The notes under the pieces were generated by a model. That model saw only the letters and a program-made list of their open reading frames with translations, searched no databases and had not been told where the DNA came from. A stretch of 64,000 bases of DNA from Pseudoalteromonas spongiae UST010723-006 (GTDB taxonomy: Bacteria > Pseudomonadota > Gammaproteobacteria > Enterobacterales > Alteromonadaceae): contig NZ_CP011039.1 in assembly GCF_000238255.3 (NCBI RefSeq), positions 1,165,001 to 1,229,000 of the forward strand, in the 5' to 3' direction. The translations under genes and the position numbers were made by a program. Below are positions 1 through 7,667 of the stretch, in pieces (position 1 is the first letter of the stretch; the number at the start of each line of letters is the position of its first letter).

Positions 1-1
1 A

Positions 2-880
2 ACAGTTTGGAGTGGCTTTGGTGCACTGCATCGTATTTCGTTTGCTAAAAATGATGAATCGGTAGTAGTAAAATCCATTTGCAAGCCAACTGAAATACAC
101 CACCCGAAGGGCTGGAATAGTGACTTTGCATCTGCTCGAAAGCTAAGCTCTTATCGCAATGAACAATATTTTTATCGCCACTACAGCAACAAACTAAATG
201 TCGCTACGCCACAATTTTTAGGGTTACTGGCAGCTGATAATACGCAATATTTACTGCTCAGTGATTTAGCATCTGCAGGGTTTGAAGCCATAGCAGAAGA
301 TGATATCTCAGCGGTTAAAGGGATTCTTGATTGGTTGGCGTGTTTTCATGCGCAAAATCTTAATGTCAGTGACAATAAGCTATGGCAGCAAGGCGGTTAT
401 TGGCATCTTGCGACGCGTCCGGATGAGTTAAATGCAATGTCGCATACAGCGTTAAAAGCGGCAGCGCCAGCGTTAGATAATCAATTGCGGAGTTGTCCGT
501 ATCAAACACTTATTCATGGCGATGCTAAAATTGCTAACTTTATGATGTCGCAAAATACCGTTGCAGGGTATGACTTTCAGTATGTTGGCAAAGGCATTGG
601 TATACAAGACGTAATGTTGTTACTCAGTAGTGCATTTACCAGTGAGCAACTATATGCTGTTGAGCATGAGTTACTGAATTATTATCAAACGGCGTTTTTA
701 AAGTATTGTGATGTGTTTGCTAAGCCGGGCGGTACGCAAATTTTATCGTGCTGGTTAGCACTTTATAGCATTGCGTGGGCGGACTTTGTGCGCTTTTTAG
801 AGGGCTGGTCACCAAAACATTGGAAATTACATGAATATGCGTGGCATCACGCTAATAAGGCTTTAGCAAATATCTCGTAA
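2..880 (+). CDS. APH/EcKinase-like phosphotransferase, 5'-truncated
   Basis: The reading frame is open from base 2 to the TAA at 878-880, so the gene begins outside the window; internal TTG or ATG codons are not the true start. The visible part has the kinase-fold catalytic motif HGDAKIAN, with HGD and the Asn four residues on, followed about 15 residues later by a DFQ metal-binding motif (GYDFQYVGKG). This matches the aminoglycoside phosphotransferase / choline kinase superfamily, and the DFQ form is common in ecdysteroid-kinase-like (DUF1679) members. The N-terminal nucleotide-binding lobe is partly visible (VVVKSICKP). The natural substrate is unknown; a small-molecule kinase is the safest reading, and resistance should not be assumed. 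It converges on the next minus-strand gene with about 30 bp between them. Confidence 0.75.
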   Translation, partial: TVWSGFGALHRISFAKNDESVVVKSICKPTEIHHPKGWNSDFASARKLSSYRNEQYFYRHYSNKLNVATPQFLGLLAADNTQYLLLSDLASAGFEAIAEDDISAVKGILDWLACFHAQNLNVSDNKLWQQGGYWHLATRPDELNAMSHTALKAAAPALDNQLRSCPYQTLIHGDAKIANFMMSQNTVAGYDFQYVGKGIGIQDVMLLLSSAFTSEQLYAVEHELLNYYQTAFLKYCDVFAKPGGTQILSCWLALYSIAWADFVRFLEGWSPKHWKLHEYAWHHANKALANIS

Positions 881-909
881 TAATTAACCTGAGAGCTGGC
901 TAGCTATCG

Positions 910-1776
910 CTATTTCTGTATCTGATAAATTCGCTTCGCGTTAGCAAAACTGAGCTTTTGCCACAGTGCTTTATTAGGGCACAGGTCGTAATATTGTTGC
1001 CAAAGCGAGGCATAACTTGATGCCATTAAACAAATTGGAAAGTTACTGGCAAACATAACGCGGTTTTCGCCAAAATGTGTAACTAGTGTGGTCAACACCG
1101 TTTTTCTGAATGGTTCGTTTAATGGCAAATCTATCATTTCAAACCCAGAATACTTTATCGCGATATTATCAAAGCGTGCCAGGTTTTTGATTGCTGTGTG
1201 CCAATCATCAAACGATTCAGCTGTAACCAGACCTGCGTGATTTAACACAATATTTAAAGTGGGGCATGCTTTTGCTAAATCACATAAGCGCTTTGTGATA
1301 GGGTGTTGGTGAAGTTCAAACTGCGCCTCAAAGATTAACTGATGGCTTTCAAGCAGCGCAAAATTGCTTACGACTTCTGGCTTTAATAATCGCTCGGCAT
1401 CCGCACCTTCACTAATATCTCGAATGCCAACAAAAGTAGCATAGCGTGAAAAGTCCTGAATTTGCTCTTTAAAGGTATGTGGGTCTTGGTCAATTTGCGC
1501 ATAACTTATCGCACAATGCGCGCGTTTGTATTTTTGTTCTAAAAAGGCGATTTCGGCCGCGGGGTGAGTATTATTAAAACCCGCTTCAATATGCGCGTAG
1601 CCGTCAAGCTGAAAATGTACCGGTAGTTTTAAATCGGCTGGTGTGAAATTGCGTTGAATTAAACTAATTTTTGGCCAAGGGGGCAGTGCATTTTTGAGCC
1701 AAAAATAATCACCTTCATCTAAATCAAAAAGATGAAGGTGAGGGTCGAATATGGCGTTATTGCGCTGTGTATCCAC
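910..1776 (-). CDS. Amidohydrolase family protein (COG3618, fuconolactonase-like)
   Basis: TIM-barrel metal-dependent hydrolase of the Amidohydrolase_2 type. The metal-binding HxH lies in DPHLHLFD close to the N-terminus, a further His occurs in VLNHAG, and the C-terminal active-site region reads MFASNFP, as in many COG3618 lactonase-like proteins where Asn replaces the usual Asp. I place the start at a GTG at 1776, giving about 288 residues. An ATG upstream at 1836 would add residues lying wholly inside the preceding dehydrogenase gene and without family resemblance; a TTG at 1782 is also possible. The start overlaps the end of the short-chain dehydrogenase gene by about 20 bp, suggesting coupled translation. 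Together the pair resembles sugar dehydrogenase plus lactonase steps, but the substrate cannot be read from sequence. Confidence 0.75.
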   Translation of the reverse strand: MDTQRNNAIFDPHLHLFDLDEGDYFWLKNALPPWPKISLIQRNFTPADLKLPVHFQLDGYAHIEAGFNNTHPAAEIAFLEQKYKRAHCAISYAQIDQDPHTFKEQIQDFSRYATFVGIRDISEGADAERLLKPEVVSNFALLESHQLIFEAQFELHQHPITKRLCDLAKACPTLNIVLNHAGLVTAESFDDWHTAIKNLARFDNIAIKYSGFEMIDLPLNEPFRKTVLTTLVTHFGENRVMFASNFPICLMASSYASLWQQYYDLCPNKALWQKLSFANAKRIYQIQK

Positions 1777-2482
1777 CGTCAATAACCTGCAAGCTACCGG
1801 TGATAAATGTCGCTTTATCACTGACCAAAAAGCCAATGTAATCTGCTACCTCAGTTGCCTGACCTAAACGGTTAAGCGGTTGTAGTGCTTCTTCTTCAGC
1901 GTGTACTTCGGCCTTGTTAGCGCCGCTTTTTTCACAGTAACTATCTATAGCTGCATGATAAAGCGGTGTTTCAATGGTACCTGGACAAACAGCGTTGGCA
2001 CGAATGTTATATTCGGCATAGTCTAACGCGGTGGTACGTGCCATTGAGGCAAGTGCCGCTTTAGATAAGTTATATGCGAAGGAGTTTCGCTTACCAATAA
2101 GCGCTTGATCAGACGCTACTAGCACAATTGCGCCGCCGTTTTGTTTCATAAAAGGTAGCGCATGCTTAATTAGGCTAAACGCGCCTTTCACATTCAACGA
2201 AAATAGCTCATCTAGCATCTGTTCAGATGTGTTTTCGATGTTAGCTGAAAGGTGGCGACCTGCATTAGATACAACCACATCAATTGATTGATGTTGTTGC
2301 CCTATATTTGCAATCACGTTGCCAACCGCATCAACATTGCTCACATCGCAGTCGATAAAATGCCCGACATCTGAATGGCTAATATCCAGGTTGTATACGA
2401 TATAACCATCGTCAATTAATCGCGAAACGGTAGCAAGGCCAATGCCTTTACTACCGCCAGTAACTACTGCGACCTTACTCAT
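1757..2482 (-). CDS. Short-chain dehydrogenase/reductase (SDR)
   Basis: A classical 241-residue SDR oxidoreductase using NAD(P)(H). It has the Rossmann motif TGGSKGIG at residues 8-15, the NAG motif near residue 73, and a catalytic Ser124, Tyr137 and Lys141 set (YNLSK). An Asp at residue 33 after the second beta strand (NLDIS) favours NAD over NADP, by the general SDR rule. The C-terminal TGSLQVIDGGYTAQ is typical of the FabG-like subgroup. It starts 3 bp after the SlyD-type gene and overlaps the following amidohydrolase, so all three probably share one transcript. The substrate is unknown; a sugar or other hydroxy-compound dehydrogenase acting before a lactonase is a reasonable guess from the neighbour. 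Confidence 0.88.
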   Translation of the reverse strand: MSKVAVVTGGSKGIGLATVSRLIDDGYIVYNLDISHSDVGHFIDCDVSNVDAVGNVIANIGQQHQSIDVVVSNAGRHLSANIENTSEQMLDELFSLNVKGAFSLIKHALPFMKQNGGAIVLVASDQALIGKRNSFAYNLSKAALASMARTTALDYAEYNIRANAVCPGTIETPLYHAAIDSYCEKSGANKAEVHAEEEALQPLNRLGQATEVADYIGFLVSDKATFITGSLQVIDGGYTAQ

Positions 2483-2485
2483 AAT

Positions 2486-2965
2486 TTAGTGGCCGCAACC
2501 GCCAGCGCCATGCACATGGCCGTGCGATAACTCTTCGCTTGTTGCTTCGCGTACTGATACAACTTCGATATTAAAGGTTAAATCTTTACCAGCAAATGGG
2601 TGGTTTAAATCACAATCAGCGTTAAAGCGACCAACTTTAATGATTGTTACTTGGCGTTGACCTTGATCGGTATGCACAACGGCAGTCATGCCTGGCTTCC
2701 ATACTTTAGCACCTTGTAAGTGCTTTAAAGGAATACGCTGAACTGCATTATCGTGGCGTGGCCCGTATGCGTCTTTAGCTTCAAGCTCAACGCTAAATTT
2801 CTCATCAGCTGCTTTGCCATCAAGCGCATTTTCTAAACCTGGTAACATACCTTCATGGCCATGAAGGTAAGCTAGTGGAGAGCCATCTTTGCTTGATTCT
2901 AACTGAGTGTCACCTTCAAAAACGGTGTAATGAAATTCAACAACGGCGTCTTTTGCGATTTGCAT
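2486..2965 (-). CDS. slyD: SlyD-type FKBP peptidyl-prolyl cis-trans isomerase
   Basis: Cytoplasmic FKBP-type prolyl isomerase and chaperone with the SlyD layout: a split FKBP domain (VVEFHYTVF... and the C-terminal FNIEVVSVREA) around an inserted-flap chaperone domain (residues about 70-120). The tail ends HGHVHGAGGCGH, a short His/Cys metal-binding tail like the longer nickel-binding tail of E. coli SlyD, a factor in hydrogenase nickel insertion. At 159 residues it is shorter than E. coli SlyD (196) because the tail is reduced. The ATG at 2965 is the first in frame. It is the first gene of an apparent operon with the SDR and amidohydrolase genes, an association without obvious functional sense. 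Confidence 0.88.
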   Translation of the reverse strand: MQIAKDAVVEFHYTVFEGDTQLESSKDGSPLAYLHGHEGMLPGLENALDGKAADEKFSVELEAKDAYGPRHDNAVQRIPLKHLQGAKVWKPGMTAVVHTDQGQRQVTIIKVGRFNADCDLNHPFAGKDLTFNIEVVSVREATSEELSHGHVHGAGGCGH

Positions 2966-3025
2966 AATAATCCTAAATTTAACAATTTTTCGCAGTATAT
3001 ATGAATTCAGATTAAGACGCGAAAA

Positions 3026-4390
3026 TCAATTGTTTAATGTCGCAGTTTGGCTAATTGAAAAGTAGGGCAGTTGCTCGGTGATATCGCCAGATGTAAGTAT
3101 GTTTTGCGGCGCCGCTTTAGCTTGCGTAATAACAATTTTTAATTCTTGCCCTGGTTTTATAATGCCTTTTCGCGGCAATGCATTCCAATCGCGCAGTTGC
3201 TTGATGGTAACATCAAACAAAGTGGCAATGTGCCAAAGGGAATCGCTCGGTTTAACCTGATAAGATACTTCTAATCTTTCGATTTCCGGTTTTGCCCGTT
3301 TGATGTAACGACTAATGGCATATTCACGCACTAAACTCGGCATGCTTTTACTGCTGGCGGGTAAGATTAAACGCTGCCCGATATACAATACATCTGTAGT
3401 TAAACGATTAAGCGCTTTTAACTTTGAAATTGATGTGTTGGTGAGGTTTGCTAAGCGGTATAAAGAGTCCCCCTTTTTAACTGTGTATCCTTTATCTTTA
3501 CCATAGCGGCTAAACAACAATACTTGTTCTAGTGTGATGCCGAGCTTTTTTGGTAGCAGCAAATGAAAGGGGCCATTTGGTGCACTTTTATCAGCGATAT
3601 AAGCGCGATTTAGTTTTAATATTTCCGCGCTAGGCACTTGGAGCAGTTCTGCAATTACAATAATGGAAAAGGGCTGCTCTACATCGATGATACGAGTAGA
3701 GGATATGCTTTCCACAGGTGGAAAAAACGACGGATTGTTCGCAATCAGTTTGTTAACCGCTAATAGCTTAGGTACATAATCTTTGGTTTCTTGCGGTAAT
3801 GGCAAATGCCAAAAATCTACCGGTTTAGCGTTATGTTTATTTATACGTATTGCCTCTTTTACTTTACCCTCACCGCAGTTATAGGCCGCGATTGCTAACA
3901 ACCAGTTTTTGTCAAAAGTCACGTATAGTTCGTTTAAATAACTCAGTGCAGCATGGGTTGAAAGCACTAAGTCGAAGCGGCCATCGTAATATCCGTTAAT
4001 TGGCACATTATAATGCTGTGCAATCAGTGGCATAAGTTGCCAAATTCCCGCCGCGCCTTTTTGTGATTTAGTCATACGAAAATCACTTTCAACAATGGGC
4101 AGTAGGGCTAATTCTATCGGCATATTACGTTTTTTAAGCTCTGCAACTATGTAGGGTAAGTATGGCTTTGCACGCAATGAAATATTGCTGGCATAAAACG
4201 ATTGTTGCGAATACCAGTGTAATTTATCGTCTATTCGTGGGTGTGAGAGGTTTGCTAGCTGTCGATTTTCAGCAATAAGTTGCCAAATATTCGATTTGTC
4301 GCTCACGGCAGATACAGTTGGTGCTACTAATGCAAATAACAGCGATAGCAATAGACCTTTTAACTCGGGTGAGCGATACATAACCAGCAT
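3026..4390 (-). CDS. mltD: Membrane-bound lytic murein transglycosylase D (LysM)
   Basis: A periplasmic lytic transglycosylase that cleaves the glycan strands of peptidoglycan. The N-terminus has a hydrophobic export signal (about residues 11-28). I see no clear lipobox Cys, unlike E. coli MltD, so it may be released or anchored by the uncleaved signal. The SLT domain follows with catalytic Glu101 (LPIVESDF) and the family motif GAAGIWQLMP. Two LysM peptidoglycan-binding repeats sit at about residues 300-342 (YTVKKGDSLYRLA) and 378-420 (YQVKPSDSLWHIA). Length 454 is normal. It is monocistronic by appearance, with about 60 bp to the SlyD gene downstream. The start could be the Met at residue 4 instead. 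Confidence 0.88.
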   Translation of the reverse strand: MLVMYRSPELKGLLLSLLFALVAPTVSAVSDKSNIWQLIAENRQLANLSHPRIDDKLHWYSQQSFYASNISLRAKPYLPYIVAELKKRNMPIELALLPIVESDFRMTKSQKGAAGIWQLMPLIAQHYNVPINGYYDGRFDLVLSTHAALSYLNELYVTFDKNWLLAIAAYNCGEGKVKEAIRINKHNAKPVDFWHLPLPQETKDYVPKLLAVNKLIANNPSFFPPVESISSTRIIDVEQPFSIIVIAELLQVPSAEILKLNRAYIADKSAPNGPFHLLLPKKLGITLEQVLLFSRYGKDKGYTVKKGDSLYRLANLTNTSISKLKALNRLTTDVLYIGQRLILPASSKSMPSLVREYAISRYIKRAKPEIERLEVSYQVKPSDSLWHIATLFDVTIKQLRDWNALPRKGIIKPGQELKIVITQAKAAPQNILTSGDITEQLPYFSISQTATLNN

Positions 4391-4476
4391 GCCTTTTCAG
4401 GAAAACTTGGTTTAAGTGTAGACAAGAAAAAAGTATCAGAAATGACAAAAAAGCAAAAAATTGATAACTGTAAGAT

Positions 4477-4797
4477 TTAAAAGAAGTTAAAAAAACTTGT
4501 TACAGAATAAGGGCTTGTCGCAAAAACAAAGGGTAAGGCTATAAAAATCAAGGCCATAATTAAATAGCTTGATGCACGCATTGCGCTGATTTTTTTGAGC
4601 TGTAAAAGCGAAATGCCACTCACAATACCACCTGCTACCAAACAGCTTCCCCACAATTGAACTTGTAACACAGTTACTGAGTTTTGCGTATTTAAAAGCT
4701 GGCAAATAACCACTGCATCTACAATTAAAATGACAAAAAATACTAAACTAATAACGAGTAGTTTGATGCCAAATAGTTGAGATTTTTGCATGGCCAA
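4477..4797 (-). CDS. Hypothetical small membrane protein
   Basis: A 106-residue protein I do not recognise. It has three likely membrane segments at about residues 11-33, 47-66 and 75-95, short loops, and a Phe-rich C-terminus. It has an ATG start and lies 73 bp downstream of zapA on the same strand, so it may be read from the zapA transcript. In E. coli the position after zapA holds 6S RNA and ygfA; neither is visible here. Confidence 0.6.
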   Translation of the reverse strand: MAMQKSQLFGIKLLVISLVFFVILIVDAVVICQLLNTQNSVTVLQVQLWGSCLVAGGIVSGISLLQLKKISAMRASSYLIMALIFIALPFVFATSPYSVTSFFNFF

Positions 4798-4870
4798 CGG
4801 TTTTTAGCGGTTAAAGGTGTGACATTAATATCGCAATAGTAAAATAATTTCCAGAACAATCTGAGATATA

Positions 4871-5146
4871 TTATTCGACTGCTGACAACAACTTAACAAT
4901 CAGTTGGTTCATTTGCTTGGTATGTTGCGCGTCAGCACTGAGTAATTGGTGACAAAGATTCAAAGCGACCATCAGCAATACTTTATCATCGCTTTTGGTG
5001 TGTGCACGCTGTTTAAATTCGTTTAACTCATCGTTTAAACGGTTGGCTGCAGCAAGCAGCTCATCTTCTTTGCCTTTTGGGCAAGCAATCATATGTTGCT
5101 TGCCAAGTAAGGTTATTGCGAGGCCCTGATTATCACCTTGCGCCAT
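4871..5146 (-). CDS. zapA: Cell division protein ZapA
   Basis: A 91-residue cytoplasmic protein that crosslinks FtsZ filaments and promotes Z-ring assembly. The N-terminal beta part (AITLLGKQHMIACPKGKEDEL) and following helix with VLLMVALNLCHQLL are the ZapA signature; the C-terminal helix forms the coiled-coil tetramer. It starts 3 bp after the preceding small coiled-coil gene, so the two are translated together. Length agrees with the family. Confidence 0.9.
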   Translation of the reverse strand: MAQGDNQGLAITLLGKQHMIACPKGKEDELLAAANRLNDELNEFKQRAHTKSDDKVLLMVALNLCHQLLSADAQHTKQMNQLIVKLLSAVE

Positions 5147-5149
5147 AAA

Positions 5150-5374
5150 TTAACTTGCCGCTTGCGAAAGCTTAGTAACAAGTTCGTTTAAAGACGCTGC
5201 TTGTGAGCTGCTCGATTCTTCAAGCTCCATTAATTCAAGCTGCGATGTTTCAAGCTCGTCTTTTGCTTTGGCTAACGCAGTTTCAAGCGCTTGCTTTTCT
5301 TCTTTTAGGGTTTGGTTTTGGGAGATTAATTGGTCAACTAACGAATGTAGCGTAGAGTATAAATTGTCGCTCAT
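5150..5374 (-). CDS. Small coiled-coil protein upstream of zapA (TIGR02449-like, ZapB-like)
   Basis: A 74-residue protein almost entirely predicted as coiled coil, with Leu heptads from SLVDQLISQNQTL through LELMELEE and many Lys, Glu and Gln residues. Proteins of this size and composition directly upstream of zapA are known in many gammaproteobacteria as TIGR02449 and resemble ZapB, the ZapA-binding partner in E. coli. The 3-bp gap to zapA supports a shared role at the division ring. The family call is from context and composition more than from specific residues. Confidence 0.72.
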   Translation of the reverse strand: MSDNLYSTLHSLVDQLISQNQTLKEEKQALETALAKAKDELETSQLELMELEESSSSQAASLNELVTKLSQAAS

Positions 5375-5499
5375 AATGGCACGCCTTAAATAATAATGAA
5401 TAAATGTGACAGTAATATGTAAATATGGGTATTGGATGGCGATAGCAAGGCTAAGTTCAAGGAAATTTAGCTAAAATCGTTTAACTGCGCAAAATCTAC

Positions 5500-5528
5500 C
5501 CGTAAAACATGTATAAAAGAGTTATAAT
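5500..5528 (+). promoter_or_regulatory. Putative promoter of rlmJ
   Basis: A perfect -10 box TATAAT at 5523-5528 lies 28 bp ahead of the rlmJ ATG; the -35 region at about 5500-5505 (CCGTAA) is poor. This is the best sigma-70 candidate in the divergent zapA/rlmJ intergenic region. Confidence 0.45.
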
Positions 5529-5555
5529 GCAGCAAATTTACGTTTAGGGCTGTAT

Positions 5556-6404
5556 ATGCTTAGCTATCGTCACTCTTTTCATGCAGGTAACCCTGCTGAT
5601 GTTATTAAACATTTAGTATTAATTGAAACGCTTACTTATCTTACGCAAAAAGATAAGCCACTTGAATACATTGATACCCACTCAGGTGTTGGCATTTATC
5701 GTTTAGCCAATGCAGACGCCCAAAAAACGCAAGAGTATTTAGATGGTATTGCTAAGTTATGGCAATACACAGGTGATAACCAAGCAATTGCAAATTATGT
5801 TGAGCGTGTAAAACAGTTTAATAAAGGGGAACTTGAGTTCTACCCAGGTTCGCCACTTGTTGCTGACAGCTTGTTACGTGATAGCGACAAGCGCTGGTTA
5901 TTCGAACTGCACCCGCAAGACAGCGAAAGCTTAAAAAACAATATGGCTGAGCTTAGCACGCGTCGCAAGCAAACCCACGTTCGTAAAGAAAATGGATTTG
6001 CAGGACTATTAGGTTTACTACCACCTCAGGCAAAACGTGGTTGCGTATTAATTGATCCTCCTTACGAAATAAAGTCAGATTACGAGCAAGTTGTTAAAAC
6101 CGTTAAAAAAGCCAACGCGAGATTTAACAGTGGCACGATTATGATTTGGTATCCTGTAGTGACACGCGAGCGCATTGAAAAAATGGAGCAGGGGCTTATA
6201 GCATCGGGTATTCGCAATATTCAGTTATTTGAGCTTGCGACGAGCGCAGATAGTGATGAATTAGGCATGACGGCCTCAGGCATGATTGTGATAAACCCAC
6301 CATGGACATTGAAAAAAAACATGGATGCATGTTTACCAGAACTTGTTTCCTTGTTATCGGATGAAGGTGGTTTTTACCGTAGCGAACAACTCGTTGAAGA
6401 ATAA
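5556..6404 (+). CDS. rlmJ: 23S rRNA (adenine-2030-N6)-methyltransferase RlmJ
   Basis: S-adenosylmethionine-dependent methyltransferase that modifies A2030 of 23S rRNA. The N-terminus LSYRHSFHAGNPADVIKH is the family hallmark. The catalytic DPPY-type motif is at about residues 166-169 (IDPPYE), and the C-terminal MIVINPPW also fits. Length 282 equals the E. coli protein (280). ATG start at 5556. The gene is single and ends in a strong hairpin terminator shared with the converging lipoprotein gene. Confidence 0.93.
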   Translation: MLSYRHSFHAGNPADVIKHLVLIETLTYLTQKDKPLEYIDTHSGVGIYRLANADAQKTQEYLDGIAKLWQYTGDNQAIANYVERVKQFNKGELEFYPGSPLVADSLLRDSDKRWLFELHPQDSESLKNNMAELSTRRKQTHVRKENGFAGLLGLLPPQAKRGCVLIDPPYEIKSDYEQVVKTVKKANARFNSGTIMIWYPVVTRERIEKMEQGLIASGIRNIQLFELATSADSDELGMTASGMIVINPPWTLKKNMDACLPELVSLLSDEGGFYRSEQLVEE

Positions 6405-6431
6405 AAAAAGCCGCAAAATGCGGCTTTTTTT
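6404..6431. terminator. Bidirectional rho-independent terminator
   Basis: An 11-bp stem (AAAAAAGCCGC with GCGGCTTTTTT) closed by a 5-base AAAAT loop, with A and T runs on each side so that it works in both directions. It lies between the converging rlmJ and YbaY/META lipoprotein genes. Confidence 0.85.
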
Positions 6432-6451
6432 ATGTATTAAGCAAGCTTTAG

Positions 6452-7243
6452 TTAGTTAAAATATACGGCACTAAACTGAGCAATTTTTTCTTTTTTCTCG
6501 TTAAATAAGGTTAATGACTCACCCTTTATTTTGTATTCAAACGTATCTTGCAATACTTGATGCATTGCACTTTCAAGGGTGTTCGCCGTACCTTGGCACA
6601 TCATCATGGTACTGGCCATGCCTTTAAAGCGCAGGCCAAACTCTTTTGCTAAATAGCCACCCATAAAGTTATTGCAGCCAGCAAATCCACGCGCGTTACC
6701 ATCGGCTTTTAACTGCACAAAGACTTCTCGTGCACCTTCAGGTGTATTCACTTGAGCATCTTGTAACATGGTGGCTTTCCAATAAGTATTTGTCAGCGGC
6801 ACATCTGGTTTAATTGTCGGGGCGATTTTAGTCAGTTTTAGTCGAAGCGGATCGCTGTTATTTGCAAATGGGTTATTTGATTGTGTCGTGGTATACAATA
6901 ACTCACCGTCTTTACGGATCTGTGCGCGCACGTTGTAGCGCATGTTGTCTTTAATGAGTGCTTCATCATAAGTTAGTGCAACGCGATAAGGTGGCGCAGT
7001 ATCGAGCGTGGTTAATTTACTACTGATCACGGTCGCGGCAACGTCCATTTTTGATACATCTTCAAGTGTTACTGTTAACTCGGCATTAGGCGGCAACATG
7101 CTGCGGTCTAAATAAAATACTTCAGTATTTAAGGTGCGCATTGTTGATTGCTGTGCTTCAGGGGCAGATTGACACGCGGTTAATGTAATTGTGCTGGTGG
7201 CAATAAGTGAACATAAAAACAAAGGTTTAGCAAAGCGATTCAT
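6452..7243 (-). CDS. YbaY/META domain lipoprotein
   Basis: A 263-residue exported lipoprotein. The signal peptide ends in the lipobox LTAC with lipidated Cys24; the next residue is Gln, so outer-membrane sorting is expected. Residues about 45-140 (LTVTLEDVSKMDVAATVISS, then the RYNVRAQI stretch) match the YbaY / YscW-type beta domain. Residues about 150-260 match the META (HslJ-like) domain, with GFAGCNNFMGGY and MASTMMMCQG. Both domains occur in proteins tied to stress or envelope function but have no known catalytic role. It is a single gene, with a roughly 160-bp upstream region before the MITE. Confidence 0.8.
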   Translation of the reverse strand: MNRFAKPLFLCSLIATSTITLTACQSAPEAQQSTMRTLNTEVFYLDRSMLPPNAELTVTLEDVSKMDVAATVISSKLTTLDTAPPYRVALTYDEALIKDNMRYNVRAQIRKDGELLYTTTQSNNPFANNSDPLRLKLTKIAPTIKPDVPLTNTYWKATMLQDAQVNTPEGAREVFVQLKADGNARGFAGCNNFMGGYLAKEFGLRFKGMASTMMMCQGTANTLESAMHQVLQDTFEYKIKGESLTLFNEKKEKIAQFSAVYFN

Positions 7244-7400
7244 AGTAGTTCCTTTATCTTGTTTAACGAAATTAAGTGGACTTACACAAGTGCGTGTTGA
7301 GCTTTGCTCTTTGCAAGTTCAACACCGCGTATTTTAAAGCGCTATTATTAACTTATGCTTAATGCTACCTAGCTTAATTTATTTTAGTTGACCTGAATGT

Positions 7401-7667
7401 TAGGGTCTGTTGATCTTTCTAGTTTATTTTTGCAGCAGTTTGATTGGTTTTTATACAAGGCAGAGGCTGCGTGGCATAGTTATTCTATGTGAGTCAGCCG
7501 ATAACACAGTAGAAAAGCCAATCGAGCGCTGCCGAACGGTTCTTTTGAGCGCACTTTTCTCATTGTTGCTCGATATTCGCTTAGATTGCTAGGCAACACA
7601 TCGAGCGCCGCGATAAAAGCACGCTCAAAGAGAACAAAAATAGAACAGCAAAGATCAACAGACCCTA
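7401..7667. mobile_element. MITE-like element, 263 bp with TA target duplication
   Basis: Two perfect inverted termini (GGGTCTGTTGATCTTT inward from 7403, and its complement ending at 7665) are flanked by TA on both sides, which fits IS630/Tc1-mariner-type insertion. Inside are two more imperfect inverted repeats: 7432-7453 with 7511-7532, and 7539-7558 with 7615-7635. The element could therefore fold into a cruciform or double-hairpin RNA. No transposase ORF fits in it, so it would be a non-autonomous MITE moved in trans. Its right end sits exactly at the stop codon of the adjacent tetR-type gene. Confidence 0.8.

Noticed and set aside
2..880. Antibiotic-resistance phosphotransferase
   Set aside because: The fold is shared by many small-molecule kinases and nothing points to an antibiotic substrate.
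1777..1836. Longer N-terminus for the amidohydrolase
   Set aside because: The added residues lie wholly inside the SDR coding sequence and precede the conserved DPHLH motif without family resemblance.
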